NCBI GenBank assembly: GCA_035764005.1
Contig: DASTZZ010000098.1
Coordinates: 1-60,529 of the forward strand
Source: Terriglobales bacterium
GTDB taxonomy: Bacteria; Acidobacteriota; Terriglobia; Terriglobales; Acidobacteriaceae
Length of the DNA: 60,529 nucleotides
Reading direction: 5' to 3'
Shown in pieces: positions 27,133-36,150 of this stretch (positions within the stretch are counted from its first letter, which is position 1; every line of letters begins with the position of its first letter). The position numbers and the translations under genes were made by a program. The notes under the pieces are model-generated. The model was not told the origin of the DNA and did not search any database. It saw only the letters and a list, made by a program, of their open reading frames with translations.

Positions 27133-28605
27133 CTAGCCGCCGAGCTTGCGCGTGAGGATCTCGTTGACCAGCGCAGGATTTGCCTGGCCCTTGGATGCTT
27201 TCATCACCTGGCCAACGAAGAATCCCGCGACGGTCTTCTTGCCGGCGCGGTATTGCTCGACCTGCTTGGGATTGGCGGCGATCACCTCGTCGATCATCTT
27301 TTCAATCGCAGACATATCGGTGATCTGCTGCGGCTTTTCCTGCTCGTAAATCGCGGGGAAATCCTGGTTGCGTTCGAAAGCCAGGTCGTAGAGGTCTTTG
27401 AGAATCTTGCCGGAGATCGTTCCGCTCTCAACCAGATCGGCGGACATTGCTACACCCTTCATGCTAATAGGCGATTGCTCGATTTCGAGCCCGCGAGTTT
27501 TCAGGCGGCCCATAATCTCGCTCTGCACCAGGTTGGCGACGCGCTTGGGATTCTTCGCCGATCGTGCAGCTTCTTCGAATTGGTCAGCCAGGGTGCGAGA
27601 AGCTGTGAGAACTGCAGCGTCGTAGGCGGTGATGCCGTATTGGGAAACCATGCGCTCGCGCCGTGCCTCCGGCATTTCAGGCAGGGAAGAGCGAATCTCT
27701 TGCTGCCGTTTCGCATCGACGATGAGTGGCAGCAGATCGGGTTCGGGGAAGTAGCGGTAATCGTGAGCTTCTTCCTTTGACCTCATGCTGTAGGTTCTGC
27801 CCTCGTTGGCATTGTAAAGACGCGTTTCCTGAACGACCTTTTCTCCGGATTCGACGATCTCGATCTGGCGTTCGATTTCGTACTCCAGCGCATCGCGAAT
27901 GAAGCGGAAGGAGTTCACGTTTTTGACCTCGGCTTTGGTGCCGAGCTTCTGCTCGCCGCGTGGACGGATGCTTACATTCGCGTCACAACGTAGGGAGCCC
28001 TCTTCCATGTTGCAGTCGCTCACGCCGGTGTACAGGACGATCTCTTTCAGCCGCGTGAGGTATTCATAAGCTTCATCAGGCGAGCGCATGTCGGGCTCGC
28101 TGACGATCTCGATCAGAGGCACGCCGGAGCGGTTCAGATCGACATAAGTGAAGTGTGCCGAATCGGGAAGACCGTCGTGCAGGCTCTTGCCCGCATCTTC
28201 TTCCATGTGGAGGCGCGTGATGCCGATCCTTTTCGGGCCGTCGTTGGCCGAAGGTATGTCGATGAAGCCATGTTCGGCAATCGGTTTGTCATACTGGGAA
28301 ATCTGGTATCCCTTGGGAAGGTCGGGATAGAAGTAATTCTTGCGGGCAAAGATCGAGCGCTCGCGAATCTGGCAGTGCAAGGCCATGGCCGCGCGCACCG
28401 CAAATTCGACTGCTTTGCTGTTCAAAACAGGAAGCGCGCCGGGCAATCCGAGACATACCGGGCAGACATTCGTGTTCGGAGGAGCGCCGAAGGCGGCCGA
28501 GCATCCGCAGAATGCCTTGGTTTTCGTAAGAAGCTGGACGTGCACCTCGAGTCCAATCACGGCCTCGTAGCGCGTGCGCACGTCAGGCGAAAGCAGGGTG
28601 GCCAT
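27133..28605 (-). CDS. gatB: Asp/Glu-tRNA(Asn/Gln) amidotransferase subunit B
   Basis: Subunit of GatCAB, which amidates misacylated Glu-tRNA(Gln) and/or Asp-tRNA(Asn). The 490-residue product starts with YEAVIGLEVHVQLLTKTKAFCGC and shows NTNVCPVCLGLPGALPVLN (zinc cysteines), FYPDLPKGYQISQYDKP, LHMEEDAGKS and DLNRSGVPLIEIVSEPD. The C-terminal YqeY-like tail ends with KGQANPALVNEILTRKL. gatA and gatC are elsewhere. Full length. Confidence 0.97.
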   Translation of the reverse strand: MATLLSPDVRTRYEAVIGLEVHVQLLTKTKAFCGCSAAFGAPPNTNVCPVCLGLPGALPVLNSKAVEFAVRAAMALHCQIRERSIFARKNYFYPDLPKGYQISQYDKPIAEHGFIDIPSANDGPKRIGITRLHMEEDAGKSLHDGLPDSAHFTYVDLNRSGVPLIEIVSEPDMRSPDEAYEYLTRLKEIVLYTGVSDCNMEEGSLRCDANVSIRPRGEQKLGTKAEVKNVNSFRFIRDALEYEIERQIEIVESGEKVVQETRLYNANEGRTYSMRSKEEAHDYRYFPEPDLLPLIVDAKRQQEIRSSLPEMPEARRERMVSQYGITAYDAAVLTASRTLADQFEEAARSAKNPKRVANLVQSEIMGRLKTRGLEIEQSPISMKGVAMSADLVESGTISGKILKDLYDLAFERNQDFPAIYEQEKPQQITDMSAIEKMIDEVIAANPKQVEQYRAGKKTVAGFFVGQVMKASKGQANPALVNEILTRKLGG

Positions 28606-28652
28606 TGCACAAATTATAGAGTGCTAGTTTCAATCTGGCAGGTGGATCAGGT

Positions 28653-29861
28653 TCAGGACGCCTTGGCTCGTCGCTTCTTACCGTCCAGCCCTTCGCCAAG
28701 CAGCCGCCCAAAGGGCTCCAGCCCTTCGACGTTGTCGCAAACGATCTTGATTGCTCCCAGAACGGGAACGGCGAGGATCAGACCCATGGCGCCCCAAATC
28801 CATCCCCAGATCAGCAGGCCGAGGGTTACAGCTAACGGATTCAATTCCAATCTGCCGCCAATCACTTTCGGATAGAGCACGTTCATTGAGAAAACGTGCA
28901 ATCCAAGAATCACCACAGCAATGATGATGATGCCTGTTCCGTGCAGCACGCCAATGCCGGAGGCAATCGGAGGCAGCAGCGCAAGAACTATTCCAAGATA
29001 TGGAATCAAACTGAGAAAACCACTGATGAGTCCGAGGAAATAAAAGTAGGGCAGGTGAAGGAAAGCAAATACGATCCCGCTGGCAATCGCCATAAAGATG
29101 CCAATGACGAAGTTGCCGACAATAAATCCCTTCATCATCTCCGAGATCTTTCCCATTGCGGAATACGCCTTCAGACGTTTTTCGCGCGGAAAGAGACATA
29201 CGGTCGAGCGCCTCATGTGCTCCTCCCACGTGAGCATGAAGTAGACGATGAAAGGAATGAAGGCAATGGTGAGGAGAACCTCCCCGATGTTGGCTATTTC
29301 CGAGCCTCCGATGAGTCCGCGAATCCCGCTTTCCTGCTGAACTTTTACCGGAACCGCATTTTTGTCTTCACCGGGCATTACTCCCTGCGTGCTCTTCTGA
29401 ATCTGCTCCGCACCCTTTTGGTACTTGCCCATCACTTTCTTGATTTCACTTTGCACTCTTGGCAGTTGGTGAGCGAAATCCACGGCACGCTGATAAAAGA
29501 AATAACTGAGTCCGTACAGAAGAGCGAGCACAAGCAAGACAGCAATTCCCGATCCCAATGTGCGAGGAATCTTGATTTTTCCCATGAGCCGAACAAACGG
29601 TTCGAGAATGTAAGCAATCAGAATGGAAGTAAAGATGGTCACCAAGACCAGCTTGGCAAAGTAACAGACTGCGAGGACGGCAAGGATCGTGAGGACAATC
29701 TGTGTAATCGTGGCCTTGCGAAGTTCTTCGTGGACCTCCTGAACGCCTTCGCCGAGGTCTTCGAGTTCCGCCGCCGTTTCCGCAGCAACATCATCCGCAA
29801 CCGGAGTCGGACCCTTTAGCTGCTGCTCCGATCGTTTCGGCCATAGCGATTTTGAAGACAC
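28653..29861 (-). CDS. AI-2E family transporter (PerM/TqsA-like permease)
   Basis: Polytopic inner-membrane protein of the AI-2E transporter family; substrates are largely unknown. Paired N-terminal helices (IVLTILAVLAVCYFAKLVLVTIF), a large periplasmic/loop region (residues about 130-210) and a C-terminal block with FLSLIPYLGIVLALLPPIASGI and VLYPKVIGGRLELNPLAVTLGLLIWGWIWGAMGLILAVPVLG are diagnostic. GTG 29861 is chosen because GAGGAG lies 10-16 nt upstream; a GTG at 29900 would be only 13 bp from the divergent ruvX start. Either start leaves all helices intact. Confidence 0.88.
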   Translation of the reverse strand: MSSKSLWPKRSEQQLKGPTPVADDVAAETAAELEDLGEGVQEVHEELRKATITQIVLTILAVLAVCYFAKLVLVTIFTSILIAYILEPFVRLMGKIKIPRTLGSGIAVLLVLALLYGLSYFFYQRAVDFAHQLPRVQSEIKKVMGKYQKGAEQIQKSTQGVMPGEDKNAVPVKVQQESGIRGLIGGSEIANIGEVLLTIAFIPFIVYFMLTWEEHMRRSTVCLFPREKRLKAYSAMGKISEMMKGFIVGNFVIGIFMAIASGIVFAFLHLPYFYFLGLISGFLSLIPYLGIVLALLPPIASGIGVLHGTGIIIIAVVILGLHVFSMNVLYPKVIGGRLELNPLAVTLGLLIWGWIWGAMGLILAVPVLGAIKIVCDNVEGLEPFGRLLGEGLDGKKRRAKAS

Positions 29862-29913
29862 GGTGTCGGCTTCTCCTCGCAGGTAGGATGCTGAGCGCAC
29901 CTATAATCGCAGC

Positions 29914-30360
29914 ATGGAGGCAGAGCAAAATCACGTCAGAGGCCGCATCCTCGGCCTTGATGTTGGCGCACGTCGTATTGGAATTGCGGTCTCCGATCCG
30001 CTCGGCCTCACCGCCCAAGGACTTCCTACATTGCACCGTCGGAATCGCCGCTACGATCAATCGGAGCTGCGAAAAGTAGTCCGCGAATATGAGGTCAGCG
30101 AGATCGTGGTTGGAAATCCGCTCCGCATGAGCGGACAAACCGGTGCGCAGGCAGACAAAATGGCGGCTTTCGCTGAGCAAATCAAGCAGGAGCTTTCGTT
30201 GCCCGTGCATTTATGGGATGAGCGTCTAAGCACAGCGGAAGCTCACCGCCTCCTGGATGAAACCGGCATTCGCGATGCGCGACGCAAAGAAGTAATCGAC
30301 AAAATGGCAGCGGTGCTGATTCTGCAGTCGTTCCTGGATGGGAGAGCAGCCAGAAGATAA
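29914..30360 (+). CDS. ruvX: Holliday junction resolvase-like protein RuvX/YqgF
   Basis: RNase H-fold protein of the YqgF family, linked to pre-16S rRNA 5' maturation and/or recombination. The 148-residue product shows ILGLDVGARRIGIAVSDPLG (first catalytic Asp), VVGNPLRMSGQ, WDERLSTAEA (Glu) and KEVIDKMAAVLILQSFLD (last Asp). Family length is about 140. Divergent from the AI-2E permease and convergent with prmC across a palindromic element. Confidence 0.93.
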   Translation: MEAEQNHVRGRILGLDVGARRIGIAVSDPLGLTAQGLPTLHRRNRRYDQSELRKVVREYEVSEIVVGNPLRMSGQTGAQADKMAAFAEQIKQELSLPVHLWDERLSTAEAHRLLDETGIRDARRKEVIDKMAAVLILQSFLDGRAARR

Positions 30361-30370
30361 GGCGGATCCT

Positions 30371-30625
30371 AGGCCCGGGCCGACATAAGCGCAGCCCAGC
30401 GGCGTAAGCCCTGGGTTAACCGTGCCTCTCGAATCCGAGCTTGTAAGGGCGGCATTTTGGGCGACCGGACAATGGAGTCATTCAGATCCAAATGGGAACG
30501 CCGCAACCTTGGAACCGGGAGAGTGCCCCGCCGAAGGATGGCGCCCTTACGGGGCTCCGATGACCCGATGTACATTCCCAGGACTTACGCTGCTGGGCTG
30601 CGCTTATTTCGGCCCTTTGGGGCCT
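30371..30625. repeat. Long palindromic element, AGCCCAGCGGCGTAAGCCCTGGG family, copy A
   Basis: The two arms (about 85 bp each) are near reverse complements: left AAGCGCAGCCCAGCGGCGTA...CTTGTAAGGGCGGC, right GCGCCCTTACGGGGC...TACGCTGCTGGGCTGCGCTT. The element lies between convergent ruvX and prmC. A second copy is at 55558-55765. No protein is encoded in it. Confidence 0.9.
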
Positions 30626-30644
30626 GTGCTGCTTCTCAGTGGAA

Positions 30645-31487
30645 TCATTTTCGCGCGATTACCACTCTGGGAATTCCGCGCAAGTCTGGCACCGAATGTA
30701 CATCGTGCCAGTCACGCAGGAGTTGATGAATCTGCTGCTCTTGAGAAAAGCCGATCTCCATCACCAGCCATCCACCCGGCTTCAGAACCTGGCGCGCTTG
30801 CGGAATGAGGCGGCCGTAGATGTCCAGCCCTTGTTGTCCGCCGAACAGAGCACAATGCGGCTCGTGCTGGCGGACCTCAATCTGCAGCTTCTCGGCTTCG
30901 CTCTCGCCTACGTAAGGAGGATTGGAAATGACCATGTCGTACGTTCGGCCAAGATCAAGGTAGTTGCCTAGCAGATCGCCCTGAGCGAATTTGATGCGAT
31001 CGCCGAATCCGAGCCGTTGGGCGTTACTACGTGCGATCTCGAGTGCCTCGGCTGAAATGTCTACGGCACCGATCTTGGCCGTTGGCAATTCGGAAGCGAG
31101 CGCCAACGCGATGCACCCTGATCCGGTGCCCACATCGACGATGCGCGGCGATTCGATATCGCGCAACAACTCCAGAGCGGCTTCAACCGAATGTTCCGTT
31201 TCGGGACGCGGTATCAATACCGCCGGAGTGACCAATAGGTCGAGCCCCCAGAACTCCTGATGTCTGGTGATGTACTGCAGCGGCTCTCCGCTCGCGCGCC
31301 GCTCGAGGAGTTGGTTATATCCGCTGAGCTCGCGGCAAGAGAGTTCCAAATCAGGATGTGCGTATAAGTATGCTCGGTCGCGTCCGAGGACGTGCATCAA
31401 CAAAGTTTCGGCGTCGAGGCGGGCGTCGCCTCGGGCACTGGCCTCCAGGCGCTCTGTCGCTTGCTTGATGGTGAGATCGAGCCGCAA
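30645..31487 (-). CDS. prmC: Peptide chain release factor N5-glutamine methyltransferase
   Basis: Methylates the glutamine of the GGQ motif in release factors. The 280-residue product shows the N-terminal helical domain, EPLQYITRHQEFWGLD, the SAM site IVDVGTGSGCIALALA and the catalytic MVISNPPYVGESE. The start is TTG 31487, with AGGAAGGGAG just upstream, 13 nt after the prfA stop, so prfA-prmC is a clear operon. Confidence 0.95.
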   Translation of the reverse strand: MRLDLTIKQATERLEASARGDARLDAETLLMHVLGRDRAYLYAHPDLELSCRELSGYNQLLERRASGEPLQYITRHQEFWGLDLLVTPAVLIPRPETEHSVEAALELLRDIESPRIVDVGTGSGCIALALASELPTAKIGAVDISAEALEIARSNAQRLGFGDRIKFAQGDLLGNYLDLGRTYDMVISNPPYVGESEAEKLQIEVRQHEPHCALFGGQQGLDIYGRLIPQARQVLKPGGWLVMEIGFSQEQQIHQLLRDWHDVHSVPDLRGIPRVVIARK

Positions 31488-31500
31488 GGCTCCCTTCCTC

Positions 31501-32577
31501 TTAAACCGCCACCATCTCCTGCTTGAGCTTTTCCGCCTGGAAGTGCGCGATGAGCGCGTCGATGAGCGGCTGGATTTTTCCGTCCATCACTTCCGGAAGC
31601 TGGTGGATGGTTAAGCCGATGCGATGATCCGTGACGCGGTTCTGCGGGAAGTTGTAGGTGCGAATCTTCTCGCTGCGATCGCCGCTGCCAACTTGCGTCT
31701 TGCGCTCTTTGGCCAGCTCCGCCTGCTGACGCTCCAGCTCAACCTCATACAGACGTGAGCGTAGAACGCGCATGGCCTTTTCGCGGTTCTTAATCTGCGA
31801 CTTTTCATCCTGACAGCTCACGACCGTGTTCGTTGGAATGTGCGTGATGCGGACGGCAGAGTAAGTCGTGTTCACCGACTGGCCGCCGGGACCTGAAGAG
31901 CAAAAAGTATCGATGCGAATGTCCTTGGCCTCGATTTTGATGTCTACGTCTTCGGCTTCGGGCAGCACAGCAACCGTGATGGCGGAAGTGTGCACGCGCC
32001 CCTGCTGTTCGGTTTCGGGAACGCGTTGTACGCGATGCACTCCACTTTCATATTTCAGCTTGGAGTAGGCGCCGTGACCTTCGATCATGGCAATGACTTC
32101 TTTCAGCCCACCGACTCCCGATTCGGAACTCGACAGGACTTCTACCTTCCAGCGCTGCGATTCGGCATAACGCGAGTACATACGGAACATTTCGGCGGCG
32201 AACAACGAAGACTCGTCCCCACCCGTACCGGCGCGAATTTCGAGGATCACGTTGCGCTCGTCGTTCGGGTCTTTGGGAAGGAGAAGCACCTTCAGCTCCT
32301 CTTCGGTCTTATCGAGCCGCGATTGCAGAGACGCCAACTCTTCCTCCGCCATTGCCTTCAGCTCCGCATCATGCTCGTCGGCAAGCATGGATTTCGTATC
32401 GGCGATGCCTCGCTTCAAATCCTTGTACTCGCGATAGCGGTCGACTATGGACGTGAGCTCGCTGTGCGCTTTCGCGGTCTTCTGATACCGCGACGAGTCG
32501 CTGATGATCTCCGGCGAAGCGAGCGCTTCGGTGAGTTCCTGATATTTATTTTCGATTTGGTCGAGTCGTTCAAACAT
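31501..32577 (-). CDS. prfA: Peptide chain release factor 1
   Basis: Recognises UAA and UAG and releases the peptide. The 358-residue product begins [19 protein letters not shown] and carries the GGQ loop ([10 protein letters not shown], residues about 231-233). The codon-recognition PxT tripeptide reads PET in [14 protein letters not shown], where E. coli has PAT. An upstream in-frame start would add 14 residues that are not family-like. UGA is read by RF2, whose gene is elsewhere; relevant because UGA is recoded in selD. Confidence 0.96.
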   Translation of the reverse strand: MFERLDQIENKYQELTEALASPEIISDSSRYQKTAKAHSELTSIVDRYREYKDLKRGIADTKSMLADEHDAELKAMAEEELASLQSRLDKTEEELKVLLLPKDPNDERNVILEIRAGTGGDESSLFAAEMFRMYSRYAESQRWKVEVLSSSESGVGGLKEVIAMIEGHGAYSKLKYESGVHRVQRVPETEQQGRVHTSAITVAVLPEAEDVDIKIEAKDIRIDTFCSSGPGGQSVNTTYSAVRITHIPTNTVVSCQDEKSQIKNREKAMRVLRSRLYEVELERQQAELAKERKTQVGSGDRSEKIRTYNFPQNRVTDHRIGLTIHQLPEVMDGKIQPLIDALIAHFQAEKLKQEMVAV

Positions 32578-32679
32578 GGTGGCTACCGGCTGCTGGCCAC
32601 CTGCTTCCGGCCGCAGCAATCTGATATTGCGTTTTAAGAAAGGAAGGAGGGCAAAAAGACGAGTGCGCGGCGGGGGCCG

Positions 32680-33681
32680 CTAGGCAATCACCAGTTCGCC
32701 GCCGTTTTGCTTTTCGAGATCGAGAGCGGCGTCGAGGGCGGTGATTGCGCAGACTACTTGCTCGTCAGACGGTGGCTGGGTCGTGATCCTCTGCAGCCAA
32801 AGTCCCGGCTTCGTGAGCATCGCGAAAAGCGAATTGCGCTTCTTCGCTGCGTAGCGGATCAGCTCATACGAGATGCCGGCGATAAACGGCAGCGCGATGA
32901 TGCGCAGCGCGAACTTGCCCCAAAAGGTCTGAATCGGGAACAGACTGTAAACGATGATGCAGATCAGCATCACCGTCATCAGGAAGCTGGTGCCGCAGCG
33001 CGGATGCCATGTGACGAAGCTCTGTGCGCGCGGTACATCCACCGGCTCGCCAGTTTCGAAAGCAAACACCGTCTTGTGCTCGGCGCCGTGATACTCGTAC
33101 ACGCGATGGATGTCATTGGCCAGCGAGATTCCCCAGACGAAGAGCAGGAACAAGCCAATACGAATCGCGCCATCAACAAGATTGAAGAGAATCTGATTGC
33201 CCAGTGTGGGAAATGCGTGCTTTAGACCGGTAGCTGCGAGCAGCGGGAGGAACTTGTAGAACAGAATGAAAAAACCGAGTGAGAGGACGATGTTGACGGT
33301 CGCCATCCATCCGCTGATCTCGAGCTTCTCCTGAGGCTTTGAGCCTTCCGAAGGCTTGCCGGTCATCTCTTCCAAAGCTACGTTCGCCGAGAACTTCAGA
33401 GCACGAAAGCCGAGCATCATCGCATAACCAAGCGTCACGACTCCGCGAACGACCGGCCAACCCATCCACTTGCGCTTGTCCGAGGGACGCTTCAGCAGGT
33501 CTGAATGCGTGACCGTCTCGCCCGACTGCTTGCGAACCGTGATGCCCCACGCATGGGGCGTACGCATCATGACTCCTTCGAGCACAGCCTGGCCGCCGAC
33601 GAGGGTCTCCTCTCCGCTCTCAAGAGCGGGAAGCAGCTGAGTCGCCGCCAGTAGTCGAAGGTATTGTTTCCAGTAAGTCAT
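32680..33681 (-). CDS. DUF1385 family membrane protein
   Basis: Multi-pass membrane protein of the DUF1385 (YqhQ) family; function unknown. Seen: GGQAVLEGVMMRTPHAW and WPVVRGVVTLGYAMMLGFRAL at the N-terminus, YHGAEHKTVFAFETGE and HPRCGTSFL in the middle, and RIIALPFIAGISYELIRYAAK near the end. Five or so hydrophobic helices. It lies just upstream of prfA on the same strand, a neighbourhood also seen in other bacteria, so cotranscription is likely. Confidence 0.9.
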   Translation of the reverse strand: MTYWKQYLRLLAATQLLPALESGEETLVGGQAVLEGVMMRTPHAWGITVRKQSGETVTHSDLLKRPSDKRKWMGWPVVRGVVTLGYAMMLGFRALKFSANVALEEMTGKPSEGSKPQEKLEISGWMATVNIVLSLGFFILFYKFLPLLAATGLKHAFPTLGNQILFNLVDGAIRIGLFLLFVWGISLANDIHRVYEYHGAEHKTVFAFETGEPVDVPRAQSFVTWHPRCGTSFLMTVMLICIIVYSLFPIQTFWGKFALRIIALPFIAGISYELIRYAAKKRNSLFAMLTKPGLWLQRITTQPPSDEQVVCAITALDAALDLEKQNGGELVIA

Positions 33682-33839
33682 GCCTGCCCAGCGCCAAAGT
33701 GGTAACCTGTAACAGTTACCAGCAAAACTCTTCCATTATACGTTAGGCACGTGCCAACGCCGCGCGTATGGTATCGGGTCAGTGCCTCGCGCAACTTTTT
33801 GCCAGATCTTCAGTTTGGCAGTTACGAACCCTCATTTCG

Positions 33840-34235
33840 ATGAGTAATTTACCTGAGAAGATTCAATCAGCCACCCAGGAGCTTCGCCGCCTTCAGGAGG
33901 AGATCCAGACCTCGACGACGGCTCCAAATCTGGCGGAGGCCGATTCTAATGCTATTCGCGAGTTCAAGGCGGCGATCGGCTATGTACGGCAGCTTCTCTG
34001 GAATCTGATTCAAGCTGACACCCTTCAAAGGGGGCAGAGTGTCGACGAGGAAGTCCGCAGCCTGCGCCTGCAGCGCGTGACCGAAATGCTGCACGCGATC
34101 CAGCAAGAAGCCAAAGTGCGAAAGTTGACACCCACTCCCGCTACAGTAACCTTCTTGAATGCTGTGCATGACATTGCCGACGCCGCTTTCGAGCGACATT
34201 CGGGTTCAGGAACGGAAGTCGATAAGGCGAGCTAG
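33840..34235 (+). CDS. Conserved hypothetical helical protein
   Basis: 131 residues, no domain recognised. Predicted mostly alpha-helical: NLPEKIQSATQELRRLQEEIQTS, REFKAAIGYVRQLLWNLIQAD and DEEVRSLRLQRVTEMLHAIQQEA. No signal peptide or membrane segment. Start ATG 33840; the frame is open 24 codons upstream but without family-like sequence. Divergent from DUF1385 and followed by the DNA ligase. Confidence 0.6.
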   Translation: MSNLPEKIQSATQELRRLQEEIQTSTTAPNLAEADSNAIREFKAAIGYVRQLLWNLIQADTLQRGQSVDEEVRSLRLQRVTEMLHAIQQEAKVRKLTPTPATVTFLNAVHDIADAAFERHSGSGTEVDKAS

Positions 34236-34253
34236 GTGGCTAGGGTTGCCAAG

Positions 34254-34300
34254 TAGTCAGCGTTCAGTGGCAAACCGCTTTGCCGATTGCTGACTGCGGA
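34254..34300. repeat. GTCAGCGTTCAG / CCGATTGCTGACTGCG inverted words
   Basis: Short imperfect palindrome made of the TCGGC/TCAGC-type word also seen at 36052-36147 and 60164-60363. It lies just before the ligase start and creates a false in-frame TTG start. Confidence 0.5.
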
Positions 34301-34325
34301 TTACTTTTCCCGCTACCATCCTTCC

Positions 34326-36047
34326 ATGCTGCGCTTCGCCCAGCTCTGTGAAGCTGTTGCTGCAACCCCGAAGAAGCTGGAGAAGCGCAGGCTCGTCGCC
34401 GAGTACTTTTGCGCGCAGCCGGAGCAGACTGCTTCACAGGCGGCCATTTTCCTCTCCGGCGATGTCTATCCCGCATTTTCTGAGCGTACGCTCAACGTCG
34501 GTGGCTCGATCGTTTGGCGAGCCGTGCAGCAGATCACCGGAGCTTCTGAACAGGAGATGTCGGCAGCTTATCGGCGAACCGGAGATCTCGGAGCCGCTGC
34601 CCACCTTATATGGCCTGCGAAGTTCACCGGCTCCCTCCTCACTCTTCCCGATTTGACAAAGCTACTTGATGACATCGCAGTCGCGCATGGTCCGGCCGCA
34701 AAGCTGGAGAGAGTGACAGCCCTGCTGAGACAATGCTCGGCTCTCGAAGCAAAGTATGCGATCAAAATCATCGTTGGTGATTTGCGCATTGGAATGCGCG
34801 AGAGTCTGGTCGAGGAAGCAATTGCCGCAGCCTACGGCAAACCGGAATCAGCCGTACGACGTGCCAACATGCTGCTCGGCGATATCGGCGAAACGTTGCG
34901 TCTGGCTGCAGAAGACCGGCTGACTGAAGCACAGATGCGGCTCTTCCACCCGATCGGCTTTATGCTCGCTGCGGAAGTGAAATCGAGTGACGAAGCCCTG
35001 TCGTATTTCGAGGATGCCCAGGTGGAGGACAAATACGACGGCGTTCGCGCGCAAGTCCATTGCGGTGAGGGTAAAGTACGCATCTTCTCGCGGACGCAGG
35101 ACGACATCGCCGAATCATTTCCCGAATTGATACCGGTGTTCGCAGGTGTGCGCACGCAATTGGTCCTCGATGGCGAGATTCTTGCCTGGGGAACGGATGC
35201 AAGCGGCGCCGCATCTGCAGGGAGCGCTTTGCCATTCTCTGCTCTACAGAAAAGGCTCGGTCGCAAGCGCGTCACCGAAAAGATGATGCGCGAGGTTCCT
35301 GTCGTATACGTCGCCTTCGATGTACTCTTCGCTGGCGATGAGATGGTCATCGATCGTCCGCTGCGGGAACGATCTGAGCTTCTGGCGCAGATCATTGCAG
35401 AAATGCCCGCAACCACATCCAGTGATGGCTTCTCTGAGCAGGGCAGCCTTTCTTTTGACGAAGAAACAGCCATGGTATCGATGCCTCGCATATTCCGCGC
35501 GCCTTTTGCCGCTGCGCACACATCGGAAGACATCGATCGCATCTTCGTCGAGGCGCGTGCCCGCGGAAATGAAGGTTTGATGATTAAGAATCGCACTTCT
35601 CTCTATGCTCCCGGCCGGCGTGGACACGCTTGGCTCAAGATGAAGCGCGAACTGGCGACGCTCGATTGCGTAGTTACCGCAGTCGAGTTTGGAAACGGCA
35701 AGCGCGCCGGCGTCTTGAGCGACTACACCTTCGCCGTTCGCGGAGAGAATGGCCGCCTGATGAATGTGGGCAAAGCCTACTCAGGATTGACCGACGCCGA
35801 GATTGCAGAGATGACCGAATGGTTCAAGCAGCACACGCTGGCCGACTTCGGTCACTCACGCCTGGTCGAACCGAAGATCGTGCTGGAAGTAGCGTTCAAC
35901 AACATCATGCGTTCCGATCGGCACGAGAGCGGCTTCGCTCTGCGCTTCCCGCGTATTGTGCGCCTGCGTCCAGACAAGCCGCCGGAAGAGGCGGATACAG
36001 TGAAGCGCGTAGAAGAGATCTACTTGAGCCAGCATCGGGCGGAATAA
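34326..36047 (+). CDS. ATP-dependent DNA ligase (archaeal/LigB type)
   Basis: Seals nicks with ATP. The 573-residue product has an N-terminal DNA-binding domain (FAQLCEAVAATPKKLEKR...), the adenylation motif VEDKYDGVRAQVH with the nucleophile Lys236, LVLDGEILAW (motif III), FDVLFAGDEM, EGLMIKNRTSLYAPGRRGHAWLKMKRE (motifs IV-V) and an OB-fold tail. Length and motif spacing match archaeal Lig1-like enzymes carried by some bacteria beside NAD-dependent LigA. ATG 34326 is chosen over an upstream TTG that lies in repeat DNA. The usual helicase/exonuclease partners of bacterial LigB-like ligases are not adjacent. Confidence 0.92.
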   Translation: MLRFAQLCEAVAATPKKLEKRRLVAEYFCAQPEQTASQAAIFLSGDVYPAFSERTLNVGGSIVWRAVQQITGASEQEMSAAYRRTGDLGAAAHLIWPAKFTGSLLTLPDLTKLLDDIAVAHGPAAKLERVTALLRQCSALEAKYAIKIIVGDLRIGMRESLVEEAIAAAYGKPESAVRRANMLLGDIGETLRLAAEDRLTEAQMRLFHPIGFMLAAEVKSSDEALSYFEDAQVEDKYDGVRAQVHCGEGKVRIFSRTQDDIAESFPELIPVFAGVRTQLVLDGEILAWGTDASGAASAGSALPFSALQKRLGRKRVTEKMMREVPVVYVAFDVLFAGDEMVIDRPLRERSELLAQIIAEMPATTSSDGFSEQGSLSFDEETAMVSMPRIFRAPFAAAHTSEDIDRIFVEARARGNEGLMIKNRTSLYAPGRRGHAWLKMKRELATLDCVVTAVEFGNGKRAGVLSDYTFAVRGENGRLMNVGKAYSGLTDAEIAEMTEWFKQHTLADFGHSRLVEPKIVLEVAFNNIMRSDRHESGFALRFPRIVRLRPDKPPEEADTVKRVEEIYLSQHRAE

Positions 36048-36051
36048 GAAG

Positions 36052-36147
36052 GCGCTCGGCACTCGGCTGTCGGCGTTCGGCCAGTGGACTGTTTAGCTTC
36101 ACCGAAAAGGTTACTGGCCGAAAGCTGACAGCCGAAAGCCGACAGCG
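36052..36147. repeat. Inverted pair of CGGCTGTCGGC arrays
   Basis: Left arm GCGCTCGGCACTCGGCTGTC then GGCGTTCGGCCAGT (to 36084); right arm ACTGGCCGAAAGCTGACAG then CCGAAAGCCGACAGCG (36113-36147). The arms are reverse complements with scattered changes and a 28-bp loop. The element separates the convergent ligase and rlmI genes and could end both transcripts. Confidence 0.85.
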
Positions 36148-36150
36148 TGT

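Noticed and set aside
28896-29819. 307-codon plus-strand frame over the AI-2E permease gene
   Set aside because: Shadow of the permease; His/Asn-rich product with no recognisable domain.
31990-32637. 215-codon plus-strand frame over prfA
   Set aside because: Antisense to a certain prfA gene.
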